64,000 bases of DNA from JADYZU01 sp964540965 (GCA_964540965.1 CAZIOT010000002.1:186001-250000); one strand, 5' to 3'; positions 37,737 to 45,957 are shown, numbered from the stretch's first letter. Numbers and translations: made by a program. The notes: generated by a model from the letters alone, not told the origin.

Positions 37737-37804
37737 CAGGATCATGTAGGTTCTTGTCGTCAAACCAGTTTGACGACGATCCGCGCGCATCAACCCACCT
37801 TGAC
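37721..37804. promoter_or_regulatory. Three operator-like inverted repeats upstream of fic
   Basis: CAAACCCATTTGAC (37721-37734), CAAACCAGTTTGAC (37761-37774) and CAACCCACCTTGAC (37791-37804). The second extends to the perfect palindrome GTCGTCAAAC-CA-GTTTGACGAC. Site spacing is 40 and 30 bases. The first overlaps the predicted -35 box. They lie between the fic start and the pnp terminator, so their target should be fic. Confidence 0.65.
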
Positions 37805-37831
37805 ACCCGGAATCCTCGCGAGCCGGTCATC

Positions 37832-37861
37832 AAAAAGGCCCCGGCGTTTCCACCGGGGCCT
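37832..37861 (-). terminator. Rho-independent terminator of pnp
   Basis: Stem AGGCCCCGG / CCGGGGCCT, eight-base loop, then TTTTT on the minus strand. It starts 23 bases after the pnp stop. Confidence 0.9.
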
Positions 37862-37884
37862 CTGAACTCTTGCGAAAGGGCCGG

Positions 37885-40029
37885 TTATTCGGCCTTTTCT
37901 TCCGCTTTCTCTTCCTTGGCCATTTCCTTGCCGGTCGCCTGGTCGACGATCTTCATCGACAGTTTGACCTTGCCGCGGTCGTCAAAGCCCAGAAGCTTGA
38001 CCCAGACCTCCTGGCCTTCCTTCAGCACGTCCGAAGGATGGTTCAGGCGCTTGTTCTCGATCTGGGAGACATGGACCAGACCGTCGCGCTTGCCGAAGAA
38101 GTTCACGAAGGCGCCAAAGTCCACGATCTTGACGACCGTGCCCTTGTAGACGCCGCCGATTTCCGGCTCGGCCACGATCGACCAGATCATGTCGTAGGCC
38201 TTCTTGATCGAATCGCCGTTGGCCGAGGCGATCTTGATGACGCCATCGTCGTTGATGTCGACCTTGGCGCCCGAGACCTCGACGATCTCGCGGATGACCT
38301 TGCCGCCCGAGCCGATCACTTCGCGGATCTTGTCGGTGGGGATCTGCATCGTCTCGATCCGCGGGGCGTGGACCGAGAAGGCGTTGGCGCTGGTCAGCGA
38401 CTTGGCCATCTCGCCCAGGATGTGCATCCGGCCTTCCTTGGCCTGCGCCAGCGCCTGCTTCATGATCGCCGGCGTGATGCCCGCGACCTTGATGTCCATC
38501 TGCAGGCTGGTGATGCCCGCCTCAGTCCCCGCGACCTTGAAGTCCATGTCGCCAAGGTGATCCTCGTCACCAAGGATGTCGGTCAACACCGCCCAGGAAC
38601 CGTCGGCCTCAAGCACCAGACCCATGGCAACGCCCGCCACCGGCGCCTTGAGCGGAACGCCCGCGTCCATCATCGACAGCGACCCGCCGCAAACCGAGGC
38701 CATCGAGGACGAGCCGTTCGATTCGGTGATCTCGGACACGACGCGGACGGTGTAGGGAAAGTCGGTCGGCGCCGGCAGGACCGCCTGCAGCGCGCGCCAG
38801 GCCAGCTTGCCATGGCCGATCTCGCGACGGCCGGGCGACCCGACACGGCCAACCTCGCCCACCGAATACGGGGGGAAGTTGTAGTGCAGCAGGAAGTTCG
38901 AGCGGTAGTTGCCGTTCAGCGCGTCGATGATCTGTTCGTCATCGCCGGTGCCCAGCGTGGTCACGACCAGCGCCTGCGTCTCGCCGCGGGTGAACAGGGC
39001 CGAACCATGGGTGCGCGGCAGGATGCCGGTCTCCACGGTGATCGGGCGCACCTTGTCCAGCGGGCGGCCGTCGATGCGGCGGCTGAACTTGACCACGTCC
39101 GAGCGCATCACCTCGGATTCCAGATCCTTCAGCGCGGCGCCCAGGTTGCCATCGGCAAGCTGTTCCTCGCTCAGGCCCGCCTTGATCGCGTCCTTGGCGG
39201 CGGCGACGGCGGCATAGCGGTCCTGCTTGTCGAGGATCGCATAGGCGGCGCGCATCTGGTCCAGCCCGGCCGCCTTGACCACGGCATAAAGCGCCGAATA
39301 GTCGGGGGCGGTAAAGTTGAACGGCTCTTTCGCCGCATCTTCGGCGAGGTCGATGATCAGGTCGATGACCGGCTGCATCTGTTCATGCGCGAACACGACG
39401 GCGCCCAGCATCTCGTCCTCCGACAGCTCGTAAGCCTCGGATTCGACCATCATCACCGCGTCCTTGGTGCCGGCGACGACCAGATCCAGCCGTTGTTCCG
39501 GCTTGGTCCGCAGTTGCGTCATGTCGTCCATCGCCGGGTTCAGCACATACTGGCCGTCGACGAAACCGACGCGGGCGGCGCCGATCGGGCCCATGAAGGG
39601 CACGCCGGAAATGGTCAGCGCGGCCGAGGCGGCGATCATCGCCACGATATCGGGGTCATTGACCAGATCGCAGGACAGCACGGTCGCCATGACCAGCACT
39701 TCGTTGCGGAAGCCCTCGACGAACAGCGGACGGCAGGGGCGGTCGATCAGGCGGGAAACCAGGGTTTCCTTTTCCGACGGCCGCGCCTCGCGCTTGAAGA
39801 AGCCGCCGGGGATCTTGCCGGCCGCATAGTATTTTTCCTGGTAGTGGACGGTCAGGGGGAAAAAGTCCTGACCGGGCTTCGGCTCCTTGGCGAAGGTCAC
39901 GTTCGCCATGACGCTGGTTTCACCCAGCGTGGCGATGACGCTGCCATCGGCCTGACGGGCGACCTTGCCCGTTTCCAGGGTGAGCGTTTCATTGCCCCAC
40001 TGGATGGATTTCTTGATTTCTTGGAACAT
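37885..40029 (-). CDS. pnp: Polynucleotide phosphorylase
   Basis: 714 residues, normal length. Two RNase PH domains (second with NFLLHYNFPPYSVGEVG and GRREIGHGKLAWRAL), a KH domain (VIGSGGKVIREI) and an S1 domain at the end (GGVYKGTVVKIVDFGAFVNF), followed by a charged Glu/Lys tail. Phosphorolytic 3-prime exoribonuclease of the degradosome type. AGAGGA lies seven bases before the ATG. It is usually next to rpsO; here two opposite-strand genes separate them. Confidence 0.97.
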   Translation of the reverse strand: MFQEIKKSIQWGNETLTLETGKVARQADGSVIATLGETSVMANVTFAKEPKPGQDFFPLTVHYQEKYYAAGKIPGGFFKREARPSEKETLVSRLIDRPCRPLFVEGFRNEVLVMATVLSCDLVNDPDIVAMIAASAALTISGVPFMGPIGAARVGFVDGQYVLNPAMDDMTQLRTKPEQRLDLVVAGTKDAVMMVESEAYELSEDEMLGAVVFAHEQMQPVIDLIIDLAEDAAKEPFNFTAPDYSALYAVVKAAGLDQMRAAYAILDKQDRYAAVAAAKDAIKAGLSEEQLADGNLGAALKDLESEVMRSDVVKFSRRIDGRPLDKVRPITVETGILPRTHGSALFTRGETQALVVTTLGTGDDEQIIDALNGNYRSNFLLHYNFPPYSVGEVGRVGSPGRREIGHGKLAWRALQAVLPAPTDFPYTVRVVSEITESNGSSSMASVCGGSLSMMDAGVPLKAPVAGVAMGLVLEADGSWAVLTDILGDEDHLGDMDFKVAGTEAGITSLQMDIKVAGITPAIMKQALAQAKEGRMHILGEMAKSLTSANAFSVHAPRIETMQIPTDKIREVIGSGGKVIREIVEVSGAKVDINDDGVIKIASANGDSIKKAYDMIWSIVAEPEIGGVYKGTVVKIVDFGAFVNFFGKRDGLVHVSQIENKRLNHPSDVLKEGQEVWVKLLGFDDRGKVKLSMKIVDQATGKEMAKEEKAEEKAE

Positions 40030-40302
40030 CTGGCATCCTCTGAGGCGGTCCCGGCCCTCCGGGTGCCTCTGGTGTATGGCGGCCCCATTGCCGCCGACCC
40101 CTATCCTTCGCGTCCGCCGGGGTCAGGGCGTCACGTCACAGATGGGGCGGGCCTATACACGGGAAAGGGGGGTGTGGGAAGCCATATTCCCGAAGGACGG
40201 CAACGGCCGCGCGTCCCGCATCGGGCCCCTGTTCGATCCCCCGTCGCAGGCTTGACGCAGCCCCCGCCTTCCCCCAGCCTTTGGCCCGAGAGAGAGGATC
40301 GC

Positions 40303-40866
40303 ATGGAAGAACCCTACAAGGGCAAATGGCAGCCCGAGATCGACCGGCTGCGCGGCATCCTTGCTTCGGAAGGGCTGGACGAGGTCGAGAAATGGTCCAA
40401 GCCCTGTTTCCAGCGGGGCGGCGGCAATGTCGCGATCATCCAGCCGTTCAAGGAAGAACTGCGCGTCATGTTCTTCAAGGGCGCGATCCTGGCCGATCCC
40501 GAGGGGCTCTTGAGCCATCAGGGCGAGAATACGCAGGGCGCCCGTGTGGTGCGCTTTGCCACCATGGCCGATGTCGAGGCACGCGAGGCGGCGTTGCGCG
40601 GGCTGATCCGGTCGGCGGTCGATGCCGAGGACAAGGGCCTGAAGCCGGACTATCCGGCCAAGCACGACCTTGACCTGCCCGAGGAACTGACCGCCGCGAT
40701 GGATGCCGATCCGGCGCTGGCCGAGGGCTTTCACCGGCTGACGCCGGGGCGGCAGCGGTCCTGGGTGCTGCATTTCGCCGGGGCGAAGCAATCCGCCACG
40801 CGGGTATCGCGGATCGACAAGGCGGCGCCGGCGATCAGGGCCGGCAAAGGCTGGAATGAGCGTTGA
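40303..40866 (+). CDS. YdeI/OmdA-family protein with DUF1801 domain
   Basis: 187 residues. The N-terminal DUF1801 (YdhG-like) part includes EVEKWSKPCFQRGGGNVAIIQ and FFKGAILADP. The C-terminal OmdA-like helix is LAEGFHRLTPGRQRSWVLHF with SATRVSRIDKA. YdeI-type proteins have been linked to antimicrobial-peptide tolerance in enterics; the role here is unknown. AGAGAGGA gives a good start. It overlaps the next gene by 11 bases. Confidence 0.85.
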   Translation: MEEPYKGKWQPEIDRLRGILASEGLDEVEKWSKPCFQRGGGNVAIIQPFKEELRVMFFKGAILADPEGLLSHQGENTQGARVVRFATMADVEAREAALRGLIRSAVDAEDKGLKPDYPAKHDLDLPEELTAAMDADPALAEGFHRLTPGRQRSWVLHFAGAKQSATRVSRIDKAAPAIRAGKGWNER

Positions 40867-41395
40867 CCTCTCCTGCCGCTGCGGCGCGGTGCATCTGGTG
40901 ATCGACGGCCCGCCCTTCGCGCGGCCCGCCTGTTATTGCACATCCTGCCGGACGGCATCGGCGCATCTGGCGGCGCTGCCGGCGGTTCCGGTGCCAGCCG
41001 ATGCCAGCGGGGGCACCGCGTTCCGCATGTATCGCAAGGACCGGGTGTCGATCCGCGGGCAGGACCAGCTTGTCGGCTGGCTGCTGACGCCGCAGTCGAA
41101 AACCCGGCGCGTCGTCGCCGGCTGTTGCAACACACCGTTGTTCACCGAATTCTCGGGCGGGCACTGGCTGAGCATTTACAATGGCTTATGGCCGGATGCG
41201 GCCGCCTTTCGCCCGGAAATGCTGACCCAGACCGGCGATGCGCCCGACCCCGCGCTTTTGCCCGCCGGTGTCCCGCATGGCGCGATGACCACGCTTCGGT
41301 TCTTTGCCCGGCTGTTCGGTGTCTGGGCGGCAATGGGGTTCCGCGCGCCAAGGGTCGAAGTGCCGCAGGTGCGGGTGTTTGGACGCGCGCAATGA
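40856..41395 (+). CDS. GFA-type zinc-binding protein (glutathione-dependent formaldehyde-activating fold)
   Basis: 179 residues. Cysteine pairs typical of the fold: SCRCG (C7, C9), CYCTSC (C26, C28, C31) and GCCNTP near 85. Despite the family name, catalysis of formaldehyde addition is doubtful for most members. It is translationally coupled to the YdeI-like gene and the two form a plus-strand unit between pnp and rpsO. Confidence 0.85.
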   Translation: MSVDLSCRCGAVHLVIDGPPFARPACYCTSCRTASAHLAALPAVPVPADASGGTAFRMYRKDRVSIRGQDQLVGWLLTPQSKTRRVVAGCCNTPLFTEFSGGHWLSIYNGLWPDAAAFRPEMLTQTGDAPDPALLPAGVPHGAMTTLRFFARLFGVWAAMGFRAPRVEVPQVRVFGRAQ

Positions 41396-41396
41396 A

Positions 41397-41422
41397 AAAC
41401 CCCGCCCAAGGGGACGGGGTTT
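41397..41422 (-). terminator. Terminator between the GFA gene and rpsO
   Basis: Stem AAACCCCG / CGGGGTTT with a ten-base loop; T5 follows on the minus strand. It serves rpsO (stop 25 bases away) and possibly the plus-strand gene, whose stop overlaps its A-run. Confidence 0.85.
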
Positions 41423-41447
41423 CCGGGGCTTCCCTGACGGGAAGGTC

Positions 41448-41717
41448 TTAGCGGCGCAGACCCAGACGCTCGATCAGGCTGGCATAGCGGCCTTCGTCCT
41501 TGCCCTTGAGATAGTCGAGCAGCTTGCGGCGCTGGGCGACCATCTTGAGCAGGCCGCGGCGGCCATGGTTGTCCTTCTTGTGGGTCTTGAAGTGTTCCGT
41601 CAGCGTCGCGATGCGCGACGACAGGATCGCAACCTGCACCTCGGGCGAGCCGGTGTCGCCCGGCTTGGTCGCGAAATCCTTGAGCAGGCGCTGCTTTTCT
41701 TCAACGGTGATCGACAT
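41448..41717 (-). CDS. rpsO: Ribosomal protein uS15
   Basis: 89 residues, starting MSITVEEKQRLLKDFA, with DTGSPEVQVAILSSRI and HKKDNHGRRGLL. It binds the 16S rRNA central domain. AAGGAG eight bases before the ATG at 41717. The longer frame (20 more residues) lacks a site. Confidence 0.97.
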   Translation of the reverse strand: MSITVEEKQRLLKDFATKPGDTGSPEVQVAILSSRIATLTEHFKTHKKDNHGRRGLLKMVAQRRKLLDYLKGKDEGRYASLIERLGLRR

Positions 41718-41845
41718 CGGGATCTCCTTGGTCAAGGGGTGATGGCGCAGGCCGGGATGTCGTCCAGCAAGGCCCATGGAGTGTCCGCCCGGCGAATCCG
41801 AGAGGATGCGCGCACCTACAGCAAAGCGCGGCGAAAGGAAAGACT

Positions 41846-41917
41846 ATGGAATGCCCTACTTGCCGGTCGCGTCCCGGGCCGGTCAGATGGCGGCATTCAG
41901 ACGGAGATTTCCCATGA
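41846..41917 (+). CDS. Possible 23-residue Cys-pair microprotein
   Basis: ATG after AAAGGAAAG; the peptide starts MECPTCRSRPGPVRW and is basic, with a CPTC pair that could hold a metal. Its TGA overlaps the ATG of the next small frame (ATGA). Only the start signals and the overlap support it; chance is not excluded. Confidence 0.3.
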   Translation: MECPTCRSRPGPVRWRHSDGDFP

Positions 41918-41979
41918 CCTTCTTTCTTGCCGGCATCGTTGCCGCCTTTGCGATCATGACATTCGTGCCGGTCGATTAG
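41914..41979 (+). CDS. Possible 21-residue membrane peptide
   Basis: MTFFLAGIVAAFAIMTFVPVD: one hydrophobic helix with an acidic end. GGAG at 41902-41905, eight bases upstream. It lies between rpsO and the RTX-repeat gene. Could be a small membrane protein; no family known to me. Confidence 0.4.
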   Translation: MTFFLAGIVAAFAIMTFVPVD

Positions 41980-42004
41980 GGCGGATCATAAGCGCAGCGG
42001 CCGC

Positions 42005-42826
42005 CTACGCCGCGACCAGCCGGATCAGCGCCGGGTCAAGGTCGGTCAGCCCCGGCAGTTCGGCCGCGACCTGCCCGTCGACCAGCAGGCGCAGGCCGGT
42101 GTCGGTCTGTTCGACCGTCACATCGGCCTCGGCCAGGGGGTGGACGAGGACGATCACATCCTCGGCCGGGTTGAAATCGTCGATGGTGACCGTGCCGCTG
42201 TCGATGTGGAATGTGTCGGCGCCGCTGCCGCCGTTCATGTTGTCGCCGTCACTGCCGATCAGGTGGTCGTCGCCGGCGCCGCCGTTGAGGAAATCGCGCA
42301 GCGACGCGGTTTCACGCCCGTCGATCAGGTCATTGCCGGCGCCGCCGTCCAGCACATCGGCACCTTCGCCGCCGATCAGCGTGTCGTCGCCCAGCGAGCC
42401 GTGCAGGCTGTCGTCGCCGTCACCGCCGGCCAGCCAGTCCATGCCATCGCCGCCGTCAAGCGTGTCGCTGCCGCCAGCGCCCGACAGGCTGTCGTCGCCG
42501 ACATGGCCATAAAGCGAATCGTCGCCGGCGCCGCCGTCCAGCCGGTCGTCATCGCGCCCGCCATGTAGCTCGTCGCGGCCGGCATCGCCGGTCAGCGTGT
42601 CATCGCCATCGCCGCCGTCAAGGTAATCATTGCCGTCGCCACCGGCGATTGTCTCGTCGGATCCATTGCCGAAGAACACATCGTCGCCGCTGGTGTCGGG
42701 TTGCAGCCCGTCGTCATCCTCGGGCAACTCCTCGTCGCGCGGCGGCGCGTCATCGGCATTGTTGCCGATGGGAAGGCCCACGAAACTGGCAAGTGCGACA
42801 CCGATCAGACCGAGAATGGCCAGCAT
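42005..42826 (-). CDS. Membrane-anchored RTX (hemolysin-type calcium-binding) repeat protein
   Basis: 273 residues. The N-terminus MLAILGLIGVALASFVGLPIG is a single membrane helix or uncleaved signal. About 50 to 190 carry some fourteen Asp/Gly nonapeptide repeats of type GGxGxDxLx, the calcium-binding beta-roll. There is no protease or lipase domain and the type I secretion signal is not obvious; the C-terminal 80 residues are a compact beta-rich end (TFHIDSGTVTIDDFNP). GGGGG before the ATG at 42826 decides the start over 42844. Confidence 0.85.
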   Translation of the reverse strand: MLAILGLIGVALASFVGLPIGNNADDAPPRDEELPEDDDGLQPDTSGDDVFFGNGSDETIAGGDGNDYLDGGDGDDTLTGDAGRDELHGGRDDDRLDGGAGDDSLYGHVGDDSLSGAGGSDTLDGGDGMDWLAGGDGDDSLHGSLGDDTLIGGEGADVLDGGAGNDLIDGRETASLRDFLNGGAGDDHLIGSDGDNMNGGSGADTFHIDSGTVTIDDFNPAEDVIVLVHPLAEADVTVEQTDTGLRLLVDGQVAAELPGLTDLDPALIRLVAA

Positions 42827-42912
42827 GATAACCCCCGGCCGCACCCGTTGCGGCCATGCAAGCGGGGTATAACAGGAACAGGGGGTGTTGCGCCGGAAAT
42901 GTGGAATTTGGG

Positions 42913-43443
42913 TTAATGCGCCGTGCCGGGCTGCCAGGGCATCGGGCGCAGGTCATAGGACAGATAGAGCGGATGGGCGGGATGGCCGCCGCGGGTCAGG
43001 GCCAGGACCGTCAACGGCGCGGCGCCCAACAGCGCGATGACCGCGCGGTCGCGCCCGCCCCGCGCGCCATGGGTGCCCCAGGCGCAAAGCACGGCATCGG
43101 CGCTGCCGGCGGCCTCGCGCAGAACCGCATCATTTTGCGGCCCGACCGGGTCGGCGGCGGCGAACAGATCGCGCGGCCTTGTGGCGCAAAAGGCGAACAG
43201 GTTGACCACCCCCAGACCGCCAAAGCCCAGCCGGCGCGCCCGCCGTTCGCAGCGTTCAATGGTCGGATCGTTGCGCGCCTCGGTCGCCCTGGACGGGTTC
43301 AGCATGACGTAGAGCAGGCTGCCACCCTGGCCCCAGCGGCGATGCAGGGCATAGCGGAAGGCGCCGCAGGGCGACCATAGCGCGCGCGATGCGCAGTCCG
43401 CCGTGTCGAACCGCCGTTCGACCAGTGCCCCCGGATCAGTCAT
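42913..43443 (-). CDS. DUF1643 protein
   Basis: 176 residues. DUF1643 pattern: RALWSPCGAFRYALHR, LLYVMLNPSRATEARNDPTIERCERRARRLGFGG and VNLFAFCATRPRDL, ending HPLYLSYD. Function unknown; the family is found scattered among bacteria and phages. It overlaps the upstream HTH-cupin gene by eight bases (ATG at 43443, stop at 43436), so the two are coupled. Confidence 0.85.
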   Translation of the reverse strand: MTDPGALVERRFDTADCASRALWSPCGAFRYALHRRWGQGGSLLYVMLNPSRATEARNDPTIERCERRARRLGFGGLGVVNLFAFCATRPRDLFAAADPVGPQNDAVLREAAGSADAVLCAWGTHGARGGRDRAVIALLGAAPLTVLALTRGGHPAHPLYLSYDLRPMPWQPGTAH

Positions 43444-44032
43444 CGGCCGCGTCAAAGACCCAGATCACCGTGCAGGGTGCCCGGTACGGATTGACCCAAG
43501 CCAGCGGATCGCCATCGGTGCGGAAACTGTCCCCGGCCGACAGATCGTGCCGCCCGGTGCCAATCCACAGCATCAGCCGGCCCGACTGGACATAGCCCAG
43601 TTCGTGGCGATTGCGCCGACCACAGTCGCTGTGGCGCGCCCCGGAGGCGATGACCGAATGCACCATCTGCAGCGGACATTCGGCATCGGGGGTCAGCCAG
43701 TGCTGCTCATGGCCGCGGATCGTATGGGGAACGGGGCGCCTCCTGGCCGAGCGGACGATGCGCCCGGCCTCGGACCCCGGCATGTCGCCGCCCAGGAGGG
43801 CGGTGAGCGGCACGTCGAAAAGCTGCGCCAGAATTTCAAGATCGGCGGCCGTTGGCGTGGACAGGTTGCGCTCGACCTCGCTGAGCCAGCCGACCGAGCG
43901 TCCGGCACCGCGGGCCGCATCGGCAAGCCCCAGGCCGCGGGCCCGCCGCATGGCGCGGATCTCGGTCCCGAAGGCGGGGGCAGGGGGGCCGTCGCCCGAA
44001 TCCGGCACGTTCTGTCGCAATCTGATCACCAT
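43436..44032 (-). CDS. XRE-type HTH regulator with C-terminal cupin domain
   Basis: 198 residues. The helix-turn-helix is about 22-80 (RARGLGLADAARGAGRSVGWLSEVERNLSTPT) and the cupin_2 domain about 105-195 with HELGYVQSGRLMLWIG. Such regulators sense small molecules or amino acids and are typical of PuuR/DdlR-like control. It precedes a DUF1643 gene and may regulate it. Confidence 0.88.
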   Translation of the reverse strand: MVIRLRQNVPDSGDGPPAPAFGTEIRAMRRARGLGLADAARGAGRSVGWLSEVERNLSTPTAADLEILAQLFDVPLTALLGGDMPGSEAGRIVRSARRRPVPHTIRGHEQHWLTPDAECPLQMVHSVIASGARHSDCGRRNRHELGYVQSGRLMLWIGTGRHDLSAGDSFRTDGDPLAWVNPYRAPCTVIWVFDAADD

Positions 44033-44086
44033 CGGCTACCACTCACGCCTCATGCTGTCAGATGGGGCGGGAAAGGCAAGGCGGCG

Positions 44087-44563
44087 TCAGCGGCGGAACA
44101 CCGCGTCGAGGATCGCGGCCAGTTCCCGCGCGTCGGTGTCGTCAAAGGCATCGGGGCGGTCGCTGTCGATGTCGAACACGCCGATCAGGGCGCCCGTCGC
44201 GTCATGGACCGGCAACACGATCTCGCTGCGGGTCGAGGACGAGCAGGCGATATGGCCGTCGAACGCCTCGACATCGGGGACCAGCTGGATTTGCCCGGTG
44301 CGGGCGGCGGCGCCGCAGACCCCGCGCGAAAACGGGATCACCAGGCAGCCATGCCCGCCCTGATACGGCCCGATCTTGAGCAGTTCCGGCCCGGTCACGC
44401 GATAGAACCCGGTCCAGTCGAAACGGTCGTCGGAATGATGCACCTCGCAGGCGATGGTGGCCATCAGGGAAACGGTATCGTCCTCGCCCTCGGTCAGGGC
44501 GGCGATGGTGCGGGCAAGGTCGGGGTAATCGACATGCATGGCGGTATCCGGCGGTTGGGTCAT
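44087..44563 (-). CDS. msrC: Free methionine-(R)-sulfoxide reductase (GAF domain)
   Basis: 158 residues. The fRMsr GAF domain contains DWTGFYRV, the three cysteines C73, C83 and C107 in GCLVIPFSRGVCG and HIACSSSTRSEIV. Their 10 and 24 residue spacing matches the E. coli enzyme. It reduces free Met-R-sulfoxide, protecting against oxidation. It is 54 bases downstream of nothing else on its strand; the HTH-cupin gene lies 54 bases downstream. Confidence 0.93.
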   Translation of the reverse strand: MTQPPDTAMHVDYPDLARTIAALTEGEDDTVSLMATIACEVHHSDDRFDWTGFYRVTGPELLKIGPYQGGHGCLVIPFSRGVCGAAARTGQIQLVPDVEAFDGHIACSSSTRSEIVLPVHDATGALIGVFDIDSDRPDAFDDTDARELAAILDAVFRR

Positions 44564-44782
44564 CGCCTTGTCGACGTTCCGGCCGCGGACATCAAGAGAG
44601 CGGCAACAATCGGCGGCATCGGCTGGATTGTTTCCAACATGGCGTTGCCTGCCATGAAAAGGTCAGGAACTCACCCTTCTGCCGCCGTTTCCGGACGCGA
44701 TACGGGAGGGGTAGCTGCATGGCTTCCCTCGGCGTCGCGCGACACAGCCCCCACCCAGTAGCGCGGCGTCGAGGACTTTGCC

Positions 44783-45112
44783 TCAGTTTAACTGGACTTG
44801 CAGCGGGTAATGCCCGTCCTCGAACGGGCCGAACAGATCCGGCAGGTCGGGGTGATCGACCGGAACCCCGGAATAATCCGCAATCAGGTTCTGCTCGCTG
44901 ACATAGGCGACGTAGTAATCCTTGTCGTTCTCGGCCAGCAGGTGATAGAATGGCTGGTCCTTGCGCGGGCGGAATTCCTCGGGGATGGCCTGATACCATT
45001 CCTCGGTGTTGGAAAAGGCGGGATCCACGTCGAACACCACGCCGCGGAACGGGTGCTTGCGATGCCTCACCACCTGGCCCAGCGCATATTTGGCACGAAT
45101 CTTCAGCATCAT
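44783..45112 (-). CDS. hspQ: HspQ-family heat-shock / DNA-binding protein
   Basis: 109 residues. YccV/HspQ domain: AKYALGQVVRHRKHPFRGVVFDVDP and DQPFYHLLAENDKDYYVAYVSEQNL. HspQ modulates DnaA variant stability and Lon specificity in E. coli; the same is inferred. AGGAACCGGGAA precedes two adjacent ATGs (45112 and 45109). The 219 bases between it and msrC hold no gene I can support. Confidence 0.93.
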   Translation of the reverse strand: MMLKIRAKYALGQVVRHRKHPFRGVVFDVDPAFSNTEEWYQAIPEEFRPRKDQPFYHLLAENDKDYYVAYVSEQNLIADYSGVPVDHPDLPDLFGPFEDGHYPLQVQLN

Positions 45113-45345
45113 TTCCCGGTTCCTTCACAGCTTTGTAACCTTCGCGCGGGGGCGGGTCCACGGCATCGTGCGGCTGCGGGGGAAACAATCTGTGGTGACC
45201 TGCCCGACAGTGATGGCGGATCATCGGCGGAAATGTGACCGCGGCGGGGCAGGACAGCGGTTTCACGGGGTTTTGCGGGCCGCATCTTTGCGATACACTT
45301 GCCGCAAAACAGACCGGGCGTCAGCCCGGCTACCGCGAGAGGCAG

Positions 45346-45930
45346 ATGAGCAGAACCCTACGTGCCCTGATCGTTCTGGGCCTGCTGGCGGGCTGCGGCA
45401 ACCGAGAGTTCGCCGCCCCGCGAGAGCTGGACGACGCCTGCGCCATCGTGGCGCAGCATCCCGATTACCTGCGCGCCTTCCGCGCCACCGAACGCGCCTG
45501 GGGCGTGCCGGTCGCGGTGCAGATGGCGGTGATCTACCAGGAATCGAAATTCATCGGCAACGCGCGGACGCCGCACCAATATGCGCTGGGGGTGATCCCG
45601 ATCGGCCGGCAATCCTCGGCCTATGGGTATGCCCAGGCGCTGGACGGGACATGGGCGGAATATGTCGCCGACCGTGGCGGCCGCGGCGCCAGCCGCGACG
45701 ACATCCGCGATGCGACCGACTTCATGGGCTGGTACATGGCGCAGACCGTGGTCGAGACCGGGGTGCCGCTTAACGATGCGGAAAACCAGTATCTGGCCTA
45801 TCACGAGGGGCGCAGCGGATTTCTGCGCGGATCGCATAATTCCAAGGGCTGGCTGCTCCGGATCGCCGACGAGGTCGGCAGCCGCGCGGTGCTGTATGAC
45901 GCGCAACTGCGGGCCTGTGGGCGGATCTAG
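45346..45930 (+). CDS. Lytic transglycosylase-like lipoprotein
   Basis: 194 residues. Lipobox GLLAGC with Cys17. The SLT-like fold has the catalytic Glu E66 (VIYQESKFIGN), then a long Gly/Ser segment with SSAYGYAQALDGTWAEY and NAENQYLAYHEG-like NDAENQYLAYHEG. Cleaves glycan strands of peptidoglycan at the membrane. The upstream 230 bases hold no recognisable gene. It ends next to a palindromic repeat and faces lolA. Confidence 0.85.
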   Translation: MSRTLRALIVLGLLAGCGNREFAAPRELDDACAIVAQHPDYLRAFRATERAWGVPVAVQMAVIYQESKFIGNARTPHQYALGVIPIGRQSSAYGYAQALDGTWAEYVADRGGRGASRDDIRDATDFMGWYMAQTVVETGVPLNDAENQYLAYHEGRSGFLRGSHNSKGWLLRIADEVGSRAVLYDAQLRACGRI

Positions 45931-45956
45931 GTAAGGTGGGTCAAGACCCACCTTAC
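45931..45956. repeat. Palindromic repeat between convergent genes
   Basis: 26 bases: perfect arm GTAAGGTGGGTC, spacer AA, reverse-complement arm. It starts right after the TAG of the transglycosylase and ends one base before the stop of lolA. It is the only perfect copy in the window. Confidence 0.92.
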
Positions 45957-45957
45957 T

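Noticed and set aside
37791..37804. CAACCCACCTTGAC as a degenerate copy of the GTARGGTGGG palindrome family
   Set aside because: It shares CCCACCTT by chance but has the spacing and TTGAC end of the two fic operator-like sites, so I placed it with those.
37870..40866. A 998-codon plus-strand frame
   Set aside because: Mostly the complement of pnp; only its last 187 codons (from 40303) are a real gene.
42140..42568. Repetitive Val/Ala frame on the plus strand
   Set aside because: It is the complement of the RTX repeats and only looks repetitive for that reason.
43403..44761. A 452-codon plus-strand frame
   Set aside because: Antisense to the HTH-cupin and msrC genes, which have recognisable domains.
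44564..44782. The 219-base gap between msrC and hspQ as a possible small RNA or gene
   Set aside because: No terminator, promoter or coding pattern that I can support.
45113..45345. The gap upstream of the transglycosylase lipoprotein
   Set aside because: No open frame with a ribosome site or recognised regulatory structure; presumably promoter sequence.
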